Of a stretch of DNA of 64,000 nt, positions 21,656 to 34,293 are shown in pieces. Each line of letters opens with the position of its first letter. The first letter of the stretch is position 1. The notes under the pieces were generated by a model. The model made no database searches, had not been told where the DNA came from, and saw only the letters and a program-made list of their open reading frames with translations. The DNA is from Dactylis glomerata. Its lineage: Eukaryota > Streptophyta > Magnoliopsida > Poales > Poaceae. The position numbers and the translations under genes are program-made. The stretch spans positions 5,544,124 through 5,608,123 of the forward strand of contig QXEO01000546.1 in the NCBI GenBank assembly GCA_007115705.1. Reading direction: 5' to 3'.

Positions 21656-23654
21656 CAAAAATAATAATCTAAAATTTTGAAACCACTTTTTCACAGTAAA
21701 ATCTTATGTTTTACTAGAAAAACAAGCTAAAACTAACCCTGTTCACAATTTGGTGTCAAACCGCAGGAACCGTCGAACCAACTAGCATTTTGGCATTCTT
21801 CTTTATTCTTCTAATTGAGCCCCGCTCATGACCACGCCCCGCTCGCTCCGCTCGCCACCGACCACCGCCGCCGCCGTGAGCGTCGTCTCCACCACCACCG
21901 CCGTGAGCGTCGTCTCCACCACCACCATCTCCACGCCCACCGTTGCCCCCGCCTACTCCGTGGTTCTAGCCGCTGCTACCACCAATCCGGAGGTTCGAGA
22001 GATTGGGCTGGTTCCCAAAGGCCTTTCTGCGGGTCGGATCGCGCCCCTCAGCGATCTGGCGGAGCAGTTCAGGGACTATGGGCTCCTGGTACTACCAGTT
22101 CCCGGCTCCGCCAAGGATGCTGGAGGCGGAAGGAGCAGCCGCGCTGCTAAGCCTTGCCAAGGCGGCGGCAGCCCCGGTCGCGGAGATTATGGTGGAGGAA
22201 GTGGCGCTGGTGCTCACGGGGGAGGAGAGAGGGCTAGCTGCAGAGGTGGCGCCGCCTGTGGGTGGTTTTCCTCGCTCGCCAGTGGAGCTGAGGCAGAGGG
22301 GGTGGATGCCTTGAGAAGGGGAGCGATCCTAATCGCGAAGCTCAGCAGTGAGTTCCAATTGCTGGGGTTCCTGGAGATCCGGCGATCCACAGCATTGAGG
22401 AGGTTGGAGAGGGTGGTCGCTCTGGCTCCTCCAGGGACTCTGGTCGAGGTAATTCAAATTACCCCGGACCCAGAGGCGGAGTTGGGTGTCGAGGTGATGC
22501 CAGTGTCGTTCGTTGCCGGGGTGAGAATCTGGAGAGGGATGGCGGCACCGCTGGGGGATTTGCGCAGGCCACTGCAGTGAAACTCCGGGATGATAGTGGT
22601 GTGGTGTGCAGAGATATGAGAGGATGGATGAAGGTCAGGGATCTGGTAGTGGTGGATAGGCACGGTTTGTTCTCTCCGTGTTGGGCTTCGCCGGTGAGTC
22701 GGTCACTGGGGTTTTGCTGGAGTCCGATGGGGAAGCATGATTTCGTGGTGGGGCCCGGCCAGAAGGGAACCCCATCTCCAACTAAGGTCGACCATGGATG
22801 CGTGACACCTGTCGCATACAGGAGCCACCTACTACCGGAAAGAGGAAGGAATAAGGAGGCTCGGTCCAGATCGGTCCATAACTTTCCACCATCGCAGAGA
22901 GCCCCGCCATGGCGACCAGAGAAAAATGCTAGGGTTTCCTCTGGGCAGCACCTGGTGTGGGTGAAGAAGGATCTGGTCCAGAAGAAGGCGTTCTCGCAGG
23001 AAGATTGCTTCCCGGTGGGGCGCGAGAGACTCCCGATTCCAAAGAAAATTAGCTTCTCTAGAGATCTATGGAGTGAGAAGACCGGGAAGGCCTCTTTCGC
23101 AGATATCGTGAAGATGGCTGGAGGCGAGAGAGGTGGTGGACGAGGAGGTGCCGGACGAGGTACTGGGAAAGCTGCTTTGAATCCGGGGCAGAAACAGGGA
23201 CAATCTGCAGCGGCTGCTCAAGGTCAAGGTCAAGCACTTCCTCTGAATCAGGTATTCCCTGCTGCTGAAAATCTAGGAGGAAGTTTTCTTCCACAAGCTA
23301 GTGTGCCACAGCAGGGGATGTTCCCTATGGTACCTCCTGGGCTCTGGAATGTCCCATTGGGACAGTGGCAACAATTTTTCGTTCAACCTGGTATGGGGCA
23401 GATTATGCAGATGCCATAAGGTTTTGGAGGGAGTGTCCAAACTGGAACTACTGGTAATAGTAGTTCTGGAGTGCCAGTGACTTCTCAACAAGCTCAAGTG
23501 GTTCAACAGCCTGCTAAAACTGCAAAGAAAAAGCCTCATGTTTCAGGTGGTGATGCTGGGAAGAAAGTGATGGAGAAATCTAATGGTAATCCTCTTCCAC
23601 CTCTGGATCCTAAGTTCAAAGATGTGGTGTGTTTCAACTGTGGTGAACCAGGCC

Positions 23655-25931
23655 TGAAAGGACATGGATGTCACCTAGAGGGGGGGGTGAATAGGTGATT
23701 TAAAACTTTTACGAGCGGCTTGACAAATGCGGAATAAAACTAACGTTTAATTTGCCAAGCATACAAAACCTAAATAAACTAGGTTCACCTATGTGCACCA
23801 ACAACTTATGCTAAACAAGATGAGCAACTATGTGATAGCAAGATATATATAACTTCAAGCACGAAGGCTATCACAAAGTAAATTGCATAAGTAAAGGAGC
23901 TCGGGTATAGAAATAACCGAGGCACGCGGAGACAACGATGTATCCCGAAGTTCACACCCTTGCGGGTGCTAATCTCCGTTGGAGCGGTGTGGAGGCACAA
24001 GGCTCCCCAAACGCCACGGAGGCTCACCGTAATCTCCTCGAGCCCTCCCACCAAGATGGAAGACCCGATCCACTATGGGACCCTTGAGGGCGGTCACCGA
24101 TCCCGCACAAAGCTTGGGGCTACTCCACAACTTAATTGGAGGCTCCCAAATCCACAAAGCCACTAAGATTGGGGCACACTCCACAACTCAATTGGAGGCT
24201 CCCAATAATCGCCACGGAGGCACCACAAAGCTTGGGAAGATCTCCACAACTTAATTGGAGGTCCCCAAGAAATCCACTGAGCCATCTAGGGTTCCAAGAA
24301 CCCAAGAGGAAATAAGCTTCTTGCCTTCACCACCGAATCTCCGAGGAGAACTCAAACCGATGCACCAAATGCAATGGCAAGAATACACGAAGTGCTCAAA
24401 TCCTTCTCTCCCAAATCCTACCAAAGCAACAAATGCTATGGAGGATATGAGAGGAAGAACAAGGAGGAAATCCACAAAGAACTCCAAGATCTAGATCCAA
24501 TAGGTTCCCCTCACTTAGAGGAGAAAGTGATAGGTGGAAATGTAGATCTAGATCTCCTCTCTTTTTTCCCTTAGAAAGATGCAAGAAACATGGAGGGAAG
24601 TGAGGAGGGAGGGCAAGCTTTGAAGGTCAACAATGGAGGAGAGAGAAGCCCAAAAACGTGGTTGGTTCAAGGAAGAAGAAGGGTATTTATAGGTGGGGAA
24701 AATCTGGCCGTTGGAAGCAAATCCCGCCAAAGTTCGGCGGAAAGTACGGCGCCGCCGAACTTTTCGCCGGACGGTCCGACGGACAGTCCGGCGGCCGCCA
24801 AAAAGCCCCCCAGCAGTGCGGTTCGGTGGGCCGCCGGATTTTTCCGGTCTTGGGCCGGATTTCCCGGCCTAGAGTCCGGCCCGGCCGGACCTGGCGCCGA
24901 ACTTCCCGCCAAGAAAAAAACGTCAACACGAAAACGGCCATAACTTTTGCATCCGGACTCCGTTTTCGATGAACTTGGGCTCGTTGGAATCACCACAACG
25001 AGCTCTACACCTTCATCCATAGAAACATCATAGTCCAACAAAGGAGGATGAAACCAAATGATAAAAGGTTTGACTTAGCTATAAAGAAGAACCGGTAAAA
25101 CCTCCAAACACCAAAAACACAATAAGAGTTCTATACGAAATCCGTTTTTGATGAGCTAGAGCTTGTCATGAAAATAACCACAAGCTCTAGAACCTCACAT
25201 GAATAAAATCCAAATAAGAACCAAGAAAGATAATGCCAAGTATGCAAAGGTTTGAGCTCTCTCCGAACGATACGAATAAGTTACTCACTCGAGAGCCCCT
25301 CTTGATAGTACGGCTATCGATCCTAAACCCGGTCTCCCACACTATGAGACCGGTAAGAAAGAAACCCTATCAAGAACATACCTTTGCCTTGCGCATTCCA
25401 CTTGAGCTAGATGGTGACAATCTTGATCTCCTCAAGTTGGACAAACTTTCTTGATTGCGCTTGCTCGGTGAAGTCTTGCGGATTGCTCCCCCATACTTCA
25501 CTATGGGAGAGACACTAGAGAAATATCTTCACATGTCCATTACCACCAAATGGACACCGAGCTTCAAGCAAATGATATCTTCTAGAAGCCTATCTTGAAC
25601 TTGCGCTTCGACTTGATCAACATTGCACTTCATCTTCTTCTTTCATAATGATGATGTCTTGAGAATGCACATGAGAGTTCACTCCATCTTATTCCTCAAG
25701 ACACACTCTATAGGCTCAACTCCCTTATGACCAATCTTCGGATCACTCCTTGAATAACACCTTGGTCATCACATAATCTTCTTTATATGCATCTTCTTAC
25801 AACCTTGAAACCAACATATGGCTCAAGAGTTGTCTACGGACAAGTCCTACAAATATAACTAGATGCAAGCATTAGTCCATAGGGATTATCATTAATTACC
25901 AAAACCACACATGGGGGCACATGCTCTTTCA
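23655..25931 (-). repeat. 3' LTR of element B
   Basis: 2277 bp, TGAAAGG to CTTTCA. Contains the palindromic boxes at about 24734-24800 and a TATA-like stretch at about 24683-24692 (TATTTATAGG on +). Several differences from the other LTR are C-to-T/G-to-A changes within the CG-rich boxes, as expected from methylation damage. Confidence 0.95.
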
Positions 25932-28900
25932 ATCTCCCCCATTTTGGTAATTGATGACAATCTCTTTGAGAGGGTTTATATAATGAATTTAAAGGACTAA
26001 GATGATTACACTAACATCAAATACTACAAAAGTATGTGATGTTAGTAGAACCATCATATATAGAGCAAACTCCCCCACAATCTATGCACGTGTGAATGAA
26101 CTTGAATTTCATTGCATATATTGCCAACCAATGTTGTTGGTGGAGTTTCCACTATATATAGTCAACCATGCAAAGCATGCAAGGTAAATGCTTAAGAACA
26201 AAACAAAAGCATGAAACCCAATTCCCTTCAAACCATCGAAACTTCTCCCCCATTGGCATCCATTGCCAAAATGGGCGGAAAGGCTTAGAAGGCCAATATA
26301 GTGAGAGTTCCTCCTCAAGGTGTGCATGGCACAAAAAAAATGAAAACACATGCACAAATTCAAGGACAAAAATTTGGAGGAAATCAAACTATATTGAGGA
26401 TCAAAGATTGCAAACAAAATAGGATGACATGATGGATAAACTTCCAACAAATGAAGATAGCAATCAAAAGATCCAAATAGCGAATCAAATAAAGATATTA
26501 TGAGAAGACCAAAACAATGCTCTAAATAATATGAAGAAGCTCCCCAAGGTTTGTGCACAACATATTCCATTTGAATTAAAGTATAAGGTGCACAAACATG
26601 GAATCATCACTCCCTCGATATTATTCAAAATATCATGATACCAAGTGACATCAAATACTATGATAACCACAAAATGGTGCTTTAAAATGGAATGCGGAAG
26701 CTCCCCAAGGTACATGCACAAGATAGAATGTTTGCATTTGAATACAATTTGCACAACATGGAATCCTCACTCCCTCAAAACCATTTAAAAGGAACCATTA
26801 GCAAGAGACCATAGAGAAAAAAACAAGCTTAACACTTGCATCACGGAAATGGTTGAGCAACAAATAAGGAACCGACATATTAAACGGCTCAACCAAAGGA
26901 ATGTGTGATAGGAATGACAAAGCATATTATAAGACTAGTACAAAGATGTACATAGAGCATCCACATAGTCCTCAATGAATGATATTGCTTAGCATTCCAT
27001 CCCAACACACAAGGTTTGAAAAGATATCAAATAAGGAGATATCATCTCTCATGTGTATAAGTTTCTAAGTAGACAACATCACAAAGATAATTATCACAAA
27101 GAAATATGTACACATAAAATAGATACAAAGATTAAAACATGATATCCAAACGAGTTCATGCAATATACCAATGAGATTTTTACTTTTAAAGTATGGCCAA
27201 AGGCTCAATTTATCTTATTGCATATTGAAGAACTTCAACCACAAATAAGTCAAAGACATCACAAATATCAACAAGGGAAAGAAGATAGTTGGGATGTTTT
27301 GAGAAAAGCAACAAGTATCACAAATAAGTATACCAAAAGAAAGAACTAAATTTGCACTTTCATCAATATTGCACATGTGAGGAACTTGAGGAATTGATAT
27401 GCAATAAAATTGCTAGATAGACATATTTGGGAAAGGTGAATCATGAGCATGATTTTATATATTCCCCAAAAATATGCACTCATCTCAAATTACACACATT
27501 TACAATAGAGAGGTTCCATTAAGATCCTTGCAAATAACGATTTTCATGCCATGAAATGACCCACACAAGGTTAGATGCTATAAAAGTATGCATGAATAAG
27601 ATACTTGTTACCGAGATATCATTGGAAGGATGTAGTAGATAGGAGTTCTTCAATAATCCTAGCTTGCCACAAAATATCAACTAGTCACCGCTTCATCCTT
27701 ATTATTGAGACAAGCACCAACATATCTCCCATGTACCTAAAACATATTCAAGTACAATATGGTCCCCAAACTCATTGGGTCCGAAGTAGTTAGAGACACT
27801 ACAATATATAGGACAAGCTCCACATAAATATGTGCATATAGTTATGAACTTGAATTTCATGCACATCTTAGCCGATTTAGGATTTATTGGAGTTTACCCT
27901 ATATATTGGATCAAAGAAAGCAAAGCATGCCATAGAGTATACATTTAGTAAATATGCATGCACAAGACTTTCAAGAGCCAAAAGAGATACAATTTGGACA
28001 AAACACCAAGAAGACCAAAGAGTCACACGAAGGTGTGAAAAACCCAAAAGTTGTCCAAATTATATCAAAGAATCAATTCAACACAAGATTGACTCCAAAG
28101 TCCACCAAGTGAACAAAGCAGATACCAATGAGCATAAAGGAACACTAAAACACACATGCCCAATGACTTATCTCATTTTAAGAATATAAAGCAAAATCAA
28201 GAAAAGAGATAGCCATTCTCCCAAAGAGAGCAAGGTTCCAACAAATAAACCAAACTCTCCACTCTTTTATGATGGCACACTAAGTACCAAAAACAAAAAG
28301 ATTTGTCTTCCAACAATAACCAATACCAATTGAAATAAGCCATAAGAGTATGTTATAGCAAATATAGGAGAGCTCCCCCAAGATTAGTGCATTATTTATG
28401 ATTTTGCATTTGAATACAAAATGCACACAAATGGGATCATCATCTCTACCTACATTAAGAATAACACAAAACAAGTTCAACAAAAACAAATGGACTCACA
28501 AGAGTCAAGGAAGACGATGGGAAATAAAACAAATACATTTCTTGGCAAGAGATAAGGTAATTAAAAGCAATAGCCAATAAAGATGATCAATATATATACC
28601 ACATGATAAAGTACCAATTGTCCAAGGGCAAGAGGTATTTGGAGTTATTAATTTCCCGGTGGTATTTTACACATAAATCCAAGATCATCTTCACAACAAG
28701 AAGCATATGAAAAGGATAAGAATTAAACACCATGCTAAAGAAGATATTCTTGATAGACTCAAATAGTTAAACAATCACTCAAAGCAATGATTAGGATAAC
28801 TTGAAGCAAATGGTTTTCCAACTTTGATGTAGAATTTCACATTTTAGGAAAACCCTACCAAGAATGTATCTCACAAACAAGATCTAAAACAAGAGCAATA

Positions 28901-29612
28901 AAACAATTTGGCAAATCAAAACTTGTTTGAGCAAACATGTCACATAGAAGAAAGATAATTTGCAATATCAACACTATGTGACACAACCTCAAATATACAC
29001 ATTTTATTAGTTTGTAGTATGCACAAAGCATATTACTCCCCCATAATGTGATAAAGCATTTATTTTCACAAGAGGCAAATGAAATCCAATATGACAAGAT
29101 TAATGGACATTATAGAATTTGAATTTCTCATGAACATGACATACCACATAGAGACTAGATAAATTCAAATATCGACACTAAGTGGTATTCCTCATGTGCA
29201 CACATATTTAGGATTGTGAAGTGCCAAAGCATATCACTCCCCCAAAATGGGATAATCCATTAGTCTCTCAAAAGAGCCAAATAATATAAAAGAAGATGCA
29301 ATAGGCTCAAACACAAAAAAACATACATGGTGTGCAAACCCACAAGTACATACTTGATTAATCAAAATAAAACAAGTAGGTAGCACAACATATACCAACA
29401 CATGTAATGGAACACAACCAACACATGCAAAAGGGGCGAGTAACTTTCAATATAGATAAGTTGAGAACATGTTACCGCAAAGAGGAACATTAGATATATG
29501 ATATAAACAAGATAATCCAATTGACTTGACTTGAGACAATATATTGATGAAGATCCCTTAATTCTTCATGATATAGCCAAGTCTCCAATGCCCTCCAATA
29601 AACACCTATTGA
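25932..29612 (-). other. AT-rich non-coding region of element B with repeated polypurine tracts
   Basis: No supported ORF in 3.7 kb. Polypurine-tract-like CTCCCCCA/CTCCCCCC strings recur at about 25934, 26071, 26243, 28373, 29036 and 29237. Blocks around them repeat in degenerate form: about 26535 and 26697 share GAAGCTCCCCAAGGT, and related copies occur near 28370 and at 28965-29260. The copy next to the LTR (CTCCCCCATTTTGG) is the functional candidate. Multiple polypurine tracts in this interval are a described trait of Sireviruses. Confidence 0.75.
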
Positions 29613-31964
29613 TCAAGTTTTGGCTTGTTGGTCCCCAACCAAGTTGGGTCCTAAGAGGTTAGTCACAATAGGCTTGGCAACCCAAATGGTTCTTTTCTTG
29701 ACACCACTTTGAGTGCCAACATATTTGGCAAACACATTGCCAACCTTATCCTTGAAAAGTGAATAAGCATCATCAATTATGATAGGGTTGGATGAGTTAC
29801 CCATAGTGCATGAAGAAGATAGATGACCCTTTTCACGGCATATGTAGCATGTTCTTTTCTTCACCTTCTTCTCACTTGATTTCTCCACAATGGGAGCATT
29901 AGCTTGATTCTTCTTGGGAAGTGACCTTTCTTCAACACAAGGTTGAGCATGGCCTTGAACTTGAGGCCGCTTCCCTTGTTGCTTCTCAACTAGTGCCTTC
30001 ATCTTCAAAGGGCAAGATCTAACATGGTGCCCTTCACTTTTGCACTTGAAGCAAACAATCTTGGCCGGATCTTTGATTTGACCTTGGCCCTTCTTATTCT
30101 TGTTGTTGGAGATGAACCCAAGTCCACTCTTGTCATTGGGGGATTTTTGCACACTCAACATATTGTCGAGTTTGGATTTCCCTTCATGACTCTTTACCAA
30201 GTCTTTCTTCAAAGAAGAGACTTGGGCCTTGAGCTCTTCGATTTCCTCTACATGGTTAGTAACAACACAAGTACTAGAGGAAGTAGAAGCTTCATTGTTA
30301 GAGCAACAAGGAAAGGAAAGTAATTCATCACAAGATGTAGCAATGTTATGAGTGGATGAATTACTAGGACTAGCACAAGGCAATATGGCATTTTGAGAAG
30401 TAGTGCAAATGTCCACATGGGGCTCACTAGATGTTACCTTTGACATAATAGCCTCATGAGCTAATTTTAGCCTATCATGGGAAGCTAGAAGATCCTCATG
30501 GGAGCTAGAGAGCTTTCCATGTTTTTCTTCCAATTTCCCATAATTGCTAGTTAGCAAATCAAGTTGAGCCCTTAGCTCAACATTCCCCTTCAAGATGGAT
30601 GCTTCACAAGAAGTAGAGTTAGTAGCACAAGCATCATCACTATTGGAAAGTGGAGAAGGCAATTTAGTAAGCTCATTTGAATTTGAAGCTTTAAGTTGCT
30701 CATGCGACTCGGTGAGAATGATGGGCTCACACGAAATGACCCTAGAGTCATTTTTAAGAAGCACAACATTCTCAAGGAGTTTAGCATAAGTAACTACAAG
30801 CTCTTCATATTTAGTTTCAAAATCATTTGCCACCACAAGAGTCTTATCATAGGATTTCTTTATTTTAGATAACTCTAAAGTAAAGGTCTCCTCAAGAGAT
30901 TCCTTGGTGGTTTGTTCTTCTTCTAGAGCTTCTTTTAGATCCGCAATCTCATCCGCGTAATCACGGGCATGACCTTGTATTTTAGAAATGGTATTCTCAT
31001 GCTCCTCAATAATTTTATTGCTCTCGGTGGCAATAGCCAAAATCTTATAGAAGTAAGAGCAAGCAATTTTATTCTTACGAATAGCATGAAAAAACATTTC
31101 ACTCTTCTCAATTAAAGAGGCAAAGGAATCATCCTCTTCTTCATTATCCTCATCATCACTAGATATATTGGGTTCCAAAGAAGGAGTTACCTTTGAAGAC
31201 CTAGCCATAAGGCACATGTGGGAAGCAATAGATGATGATGAATAAATATTTGAAGCTCCAAGAGAGACCATGTCTTGGCCAATAGAATTTCCGCTTTCCT
31301 CTACATTGTTAGACACACAACAACTAGAGGAACTAGAGGCATTTATATCATGGCAACAAGACAAAGTAAGCATATCATCATGAGATGTGTTCAAGGAGCA
31401 TACACATGATATGCAAGGACTATCAACGCAAGCATGTAAAGTATTTATGGTGCTAGAAGTGTTTAAGTCCAAAGATGAAGCATGGCAATGAGATAGAGAT
31501 GAATGATCATCACAAATAAGCTCACTATCAACATTGCAATTTCCATCACCACTCACCATAGAGTTACCTTGTGTCTTGCTACACTTTGGTGAAGTGGATG
31601 AGAGTTCATCACGGCCGGAAGTGGAGGGAATACAATCATCCTCAATAGTGTTGGACACATCATATTTTTCTTGAATCTTTGTCCAAAACTCATGAGCGTT
31701 ACGGAAAGGCATGATTGCAAGAATAACTGCATTGCTTACAAAATCAACAAGCACATTAGAAGCTCGAGAATTAAGATAAGAGTTTCTCTTCTCCTCTAAA
31801 GATAGACTTTGGGAATTCTTAGGCAGAGAGAAACCCATATCTAAAATTCTCTCTATATTTGGGTCCATATCACGAAAATGATTAAGCATGCAAATTTTCC
31901 ATATATCATAATTAGTGCCATCAAATATAAAAGTGTTATTGTGCACTAATCCCCTAGCCGACAT
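29613..31964 (-). CDS. Gag protein of element B
   Basis: A 783-residue copia Gag that forms the particle and packages RNA. The start at 31964 (MSARGLVHNN) is 37 bp downstream of the primer-binding site. The N-terminal ~130 residues have the UBN2/Gag pattern (FDGTNYDIWK, then FWTKIQEKYD). The centre is Ser/Cys/Asn-rich with coiled-coil-like Glu/Lys/Leu stretches (about residues 300-430). Two C-terminal zinc knuckles follow: CFKCKSEGHHVRSC and CYICREKGHLSSSC. It ends at TAG/TGA-flanked 29613 without any protease or integrase. The frame is intact, so the protein could still be made. Confidence 0.85.
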   Translation of the reverse strand: MSARGLVHNNTFIFDGTNYDIWKICMLNHFRDMDPNIERILDMGFSLPKNSQSLSLEEKRNSYLNSRASNVLVDFVSNAVILAIMPFRNAHEFWTKIQEKYDVSNTIEDDCIPSTSGRDELSSTSPKCSKTQGNSMVSGDGNCNVDSELICDDHSSLSHCHASSLDLNTSSTINTLHACVDSPCISCVCSLNTSHDDMLTLSCCHDINASSSSSCCVSNNVEESGNSIGQDMVSLGASNIYSSSSIASHMCLMARSSKVTPSLEPNISSDDEDNEEEDDSFASLIEKSEMFFHAIRKNKIACSYFYKILAIATESNKIIEEHENTISKIQGHARDYADEIADLKEALEEEQTTKESLEETFTLELSKIKKSYDKTLVVANDFETKYEELVVTYAKLLENVVLLKNDSRVISCEPIILTESHEQLKASNSNELTKLPSPLSNSDDACATNSTSCEASILKGNVELRAQLDLLTSNYGKLEEKHGKLSSSHEDLLASHDRLKLAHEAIMSKVTSSEPHVDICTTSQNAILPCASPSNSSTHNIATSCDELLSFPCCSNNEASTSSSTCVVTNHVEEIEELKAQVSSLKKDLVKSHEGKSKLDNMLSVQKSPNDKSGLGFISNNKNKKGQGQIKDPAKIVCFKCKSEGHHVRSCPLKMKALVEKQQGKRPQVQGHAQPCVEERSLPKKNQANAPIVEKSSEKKVKKRTCYICREKGHLSSSCTMGNSSNPIIIDDAYSLFKDKVGNVFAKYVGTQSGVKKRTIWVAKPIVTNLLGPNLVGDQQAKT

Positions 31965-32000
31965 CTTTACTCTCAAGGCGGTGAAGCCTAAAATGAGAAA

Positions 32001-32016
32001 CCTGGCTCTGATACCA
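32001..32016 (-). promoter_or_regulatory. Primer-binding site of element B (initiator tRNA-Met)
   Basis: CCTGGCTCTGATACCA on the + strand; on the element strand this reads TGGTATCAGAGC followed by CAGG, the standard copia primer site, two bases from the 5' LTR. Confidence 0.9.
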
Positions 32017-32018
32017 AT

Positions 32019-34293
32019 TGAAAGGACACGGATGTCGCCTAGAGGGGGGGTGAATAGGCGATTTAAAACTTTTACGAGCGGCTTGACAAATGTGGAATAA
32101 AACTAACGTTTAATTTGCCAAGCATACAAAACCTAAATAAACTAGGTTCACCTATGTGCACCAACAACTTATGCTAAACAAGATGAGCAACTATGTGATA
32201 GCAAGATATATATAACTTCAAGCACGAAGGCTATCACAAAGTAAATTGCATAAGTAAAGGAGCTCGGGTATAGAAATAACCGAGGCACGCGGAGACAACG
32301 ATGTATCCCGAAGTTCACACCCTTGCGGGTGCTAATCTCCGTTGGAGCGGTGTGGAGGCACAAGGCTCCCCAAACGCCACGGAGGCTCACCGTAATCTCC
32401 TCGAGCCCTCCCACCAAGATGGAAGACCCGATCCACTATGGGACCCTTGAGGGCGGTCACCGATCCCGCACAAAGCTTGGGGCTACTCCACAACTTAATT
32501 GGAGGCTCCCAAATCCACAAAGCCACTAAGATTGGGGCACACTCCACAACTCAATTGGAGGCTCCCAATAATCGCCACGGAGGCACCACAAAGCTTGGGA
32601 AGATCTCCACAACTTAATTGGAGGTCCCCAAGAAATCCACTGAGCCGTCTAGGGTTCCAAGAACCCAAGAGGAAATAAGCTTCTTGCCTTCACCACCGAA
32701 TCTCCGAGGAGAACTCAAACCGATGCACCAAATGCAATGGCAAGAACACACGAAGTGCTCAAATCCTTCTCTCCCAAATCCTACCAAAGCAACAAATGCT
32801 ATGGAGGATATGAGAGGAAGAACAAGGAGGAAATCCACAAAGAACTCCAAGATCTAGATCCAATAGGTTCCCCTCACTTAGAGGAGAAAGTGATAGGTGG
32901 AAATGTAGATCTAGATCTCCTCTCTCTTTTCCCTTAGAAAGATGCAAGAAACATGGAGGGAAGTGAGGAGGGAGGGCAAGCTTTGAAGGTCAACAATGGA
33001 GGAGAGAGAAGCCCAAAAATGTGGTTGGTTCAAGGAAGAAGAAGGGTATTTATAGGTGGGGAAAATCTGGCCGTTGGAAGCAAATCCTGCCAAAGTTCGG
33101 CGGAAAGTCCGGCGCCGCCGGACTTTTCGCCGGACGGTCCGGCGGACAGTCCGGCGGCCGCCAAAAAGCCCCCCAGTAGTGCGGTTCGGCGAGCCGCCGG
33201 ATTTTTCCGGTCTTGGGCCGGATTTCCCGGCCTAGAGTCCGGCCCGGCCGTACCTGGCGCCGAACTTCCCGCCAAGAAAAAATATCAACACGAAAACGGC
33301 CATAACTTTTGCATCCGGACTCCGTTTTCGATGAACTTGGGCTCGTTGGAATCACCACAACAAGCTCTACACCTTAATCCATAGAAACATCATAGTACAA
33401 CAAAGGAGGATGAAACCAAATGATAAAAGGTTTGACTTAGCTATAAAGAAGAACTGGTAAAACCTCCAAACACCAAAAACGTAATAAGAGTTCTATACGA
33501 AATCCGTTTTTGATGAGCTAGAGCTTGTCATGAAAATAACCACATGCTCTAGAACCTCACATGGATAAAATCCAAATAAGAACCAAGAAAGATAATGCCA
33601 AGTATGCAAAGGTTTGAGCTCTCTCCGAACGATACGAATAAGTTACTCACTCGAGAGCCCCTCTTGATAGTACGGCTATCGATCCTAAACCCGGTCTCCC
33701 ACACTATGAGACCGGTAAGAAAGAAACCCTATCAAGAACATACCTTTGCCTTGCGCATTCCACTTGAGCTAGATGGTGACGATCTTGATCTCCTCAAGTT
33801 GGACAAACTTTCTTGATTGCGCTTGCTCGGTGAAGTCTTGCGGATTGCTCCCCCATACTTCACTATGGGAGAGACACTAGAGAAATATCTTCACATGTCC
33901 ATTACCACCAAATGGACACCGAGCTTCAAGCAAATGATATCTTCTAGAAGCCTATCTTGAACTTGCGCTTCGACTTGATCTACATTGCACATCATCTTCT
34001 TCTTTCATAATGATGATGTCTTGAGAATGCACATGAGAGTTCACTCCATCTTATTCCTCAAGACACACTCTATAGGCTCAACTCCCTTATGACCAATCTT
34101 CGGATCACTCCTTGAATAACACCTTGGTCATCACATAATCTTCTTTATATGCATCTTCTTACAACCTTGAAACCAACATATGGCTCAAGAGTTGTCTACG
34201 GACAAGTCCTATAAATATAACTAGATGCAAACATTAGTCCATAGGGATTGTCATTAATTACCAAAACCACACATGGGGGCACATGCTCTTTCA
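32019..34293 (-). repeat. 5' LTR of element B
   Basis: 2275 bp. Palindromes are better preserved than in the 3' LTR: CCGGACGGTCCGG at 33130-33142 is perfect, whereas the equivalent in the other LTR ends in A. They sit about 45-110 bp upstream (element orientation) of a TATA-like CTATAAATAC at about 33046-33055. Confidence 0.95.

Larger units (their letters stand above)
23655..34293 (-). mobile_element. LTR retrotransposon B, Sirevirus-type copia without pol
   Basis: Complete minus-strand element: 5' LTR 32019-34293, initiator-Met primer site 32001-32016, gag 31964-29613, a 3.7-kb AT-rich non-coding region, polypurine tract next to the 3' LTR, and 3' LTR 23655-25931. The target duplication is AGGCC (23650-23654) versus AGGTC (34294-34298), one mismatch. 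Sirevirus features are the CCGGAC/GTCCGG palindromes upstream of the TATA box and multiple polypurine-tract copies. No protease, integrase or reverse transcriptase is present. By eye the LTRs differ at about 33 of 2276 positions (1.5%). Confidence 0.85.

Noticed and set aside
25932..29612. Spaced repeats considered as a possible satellite or CRISPR-like array
   Set aside because: Repeats are degenerate, irregularly spaced and centred on polypurine tracts of a retrotransposon; nuclear plant DNA.
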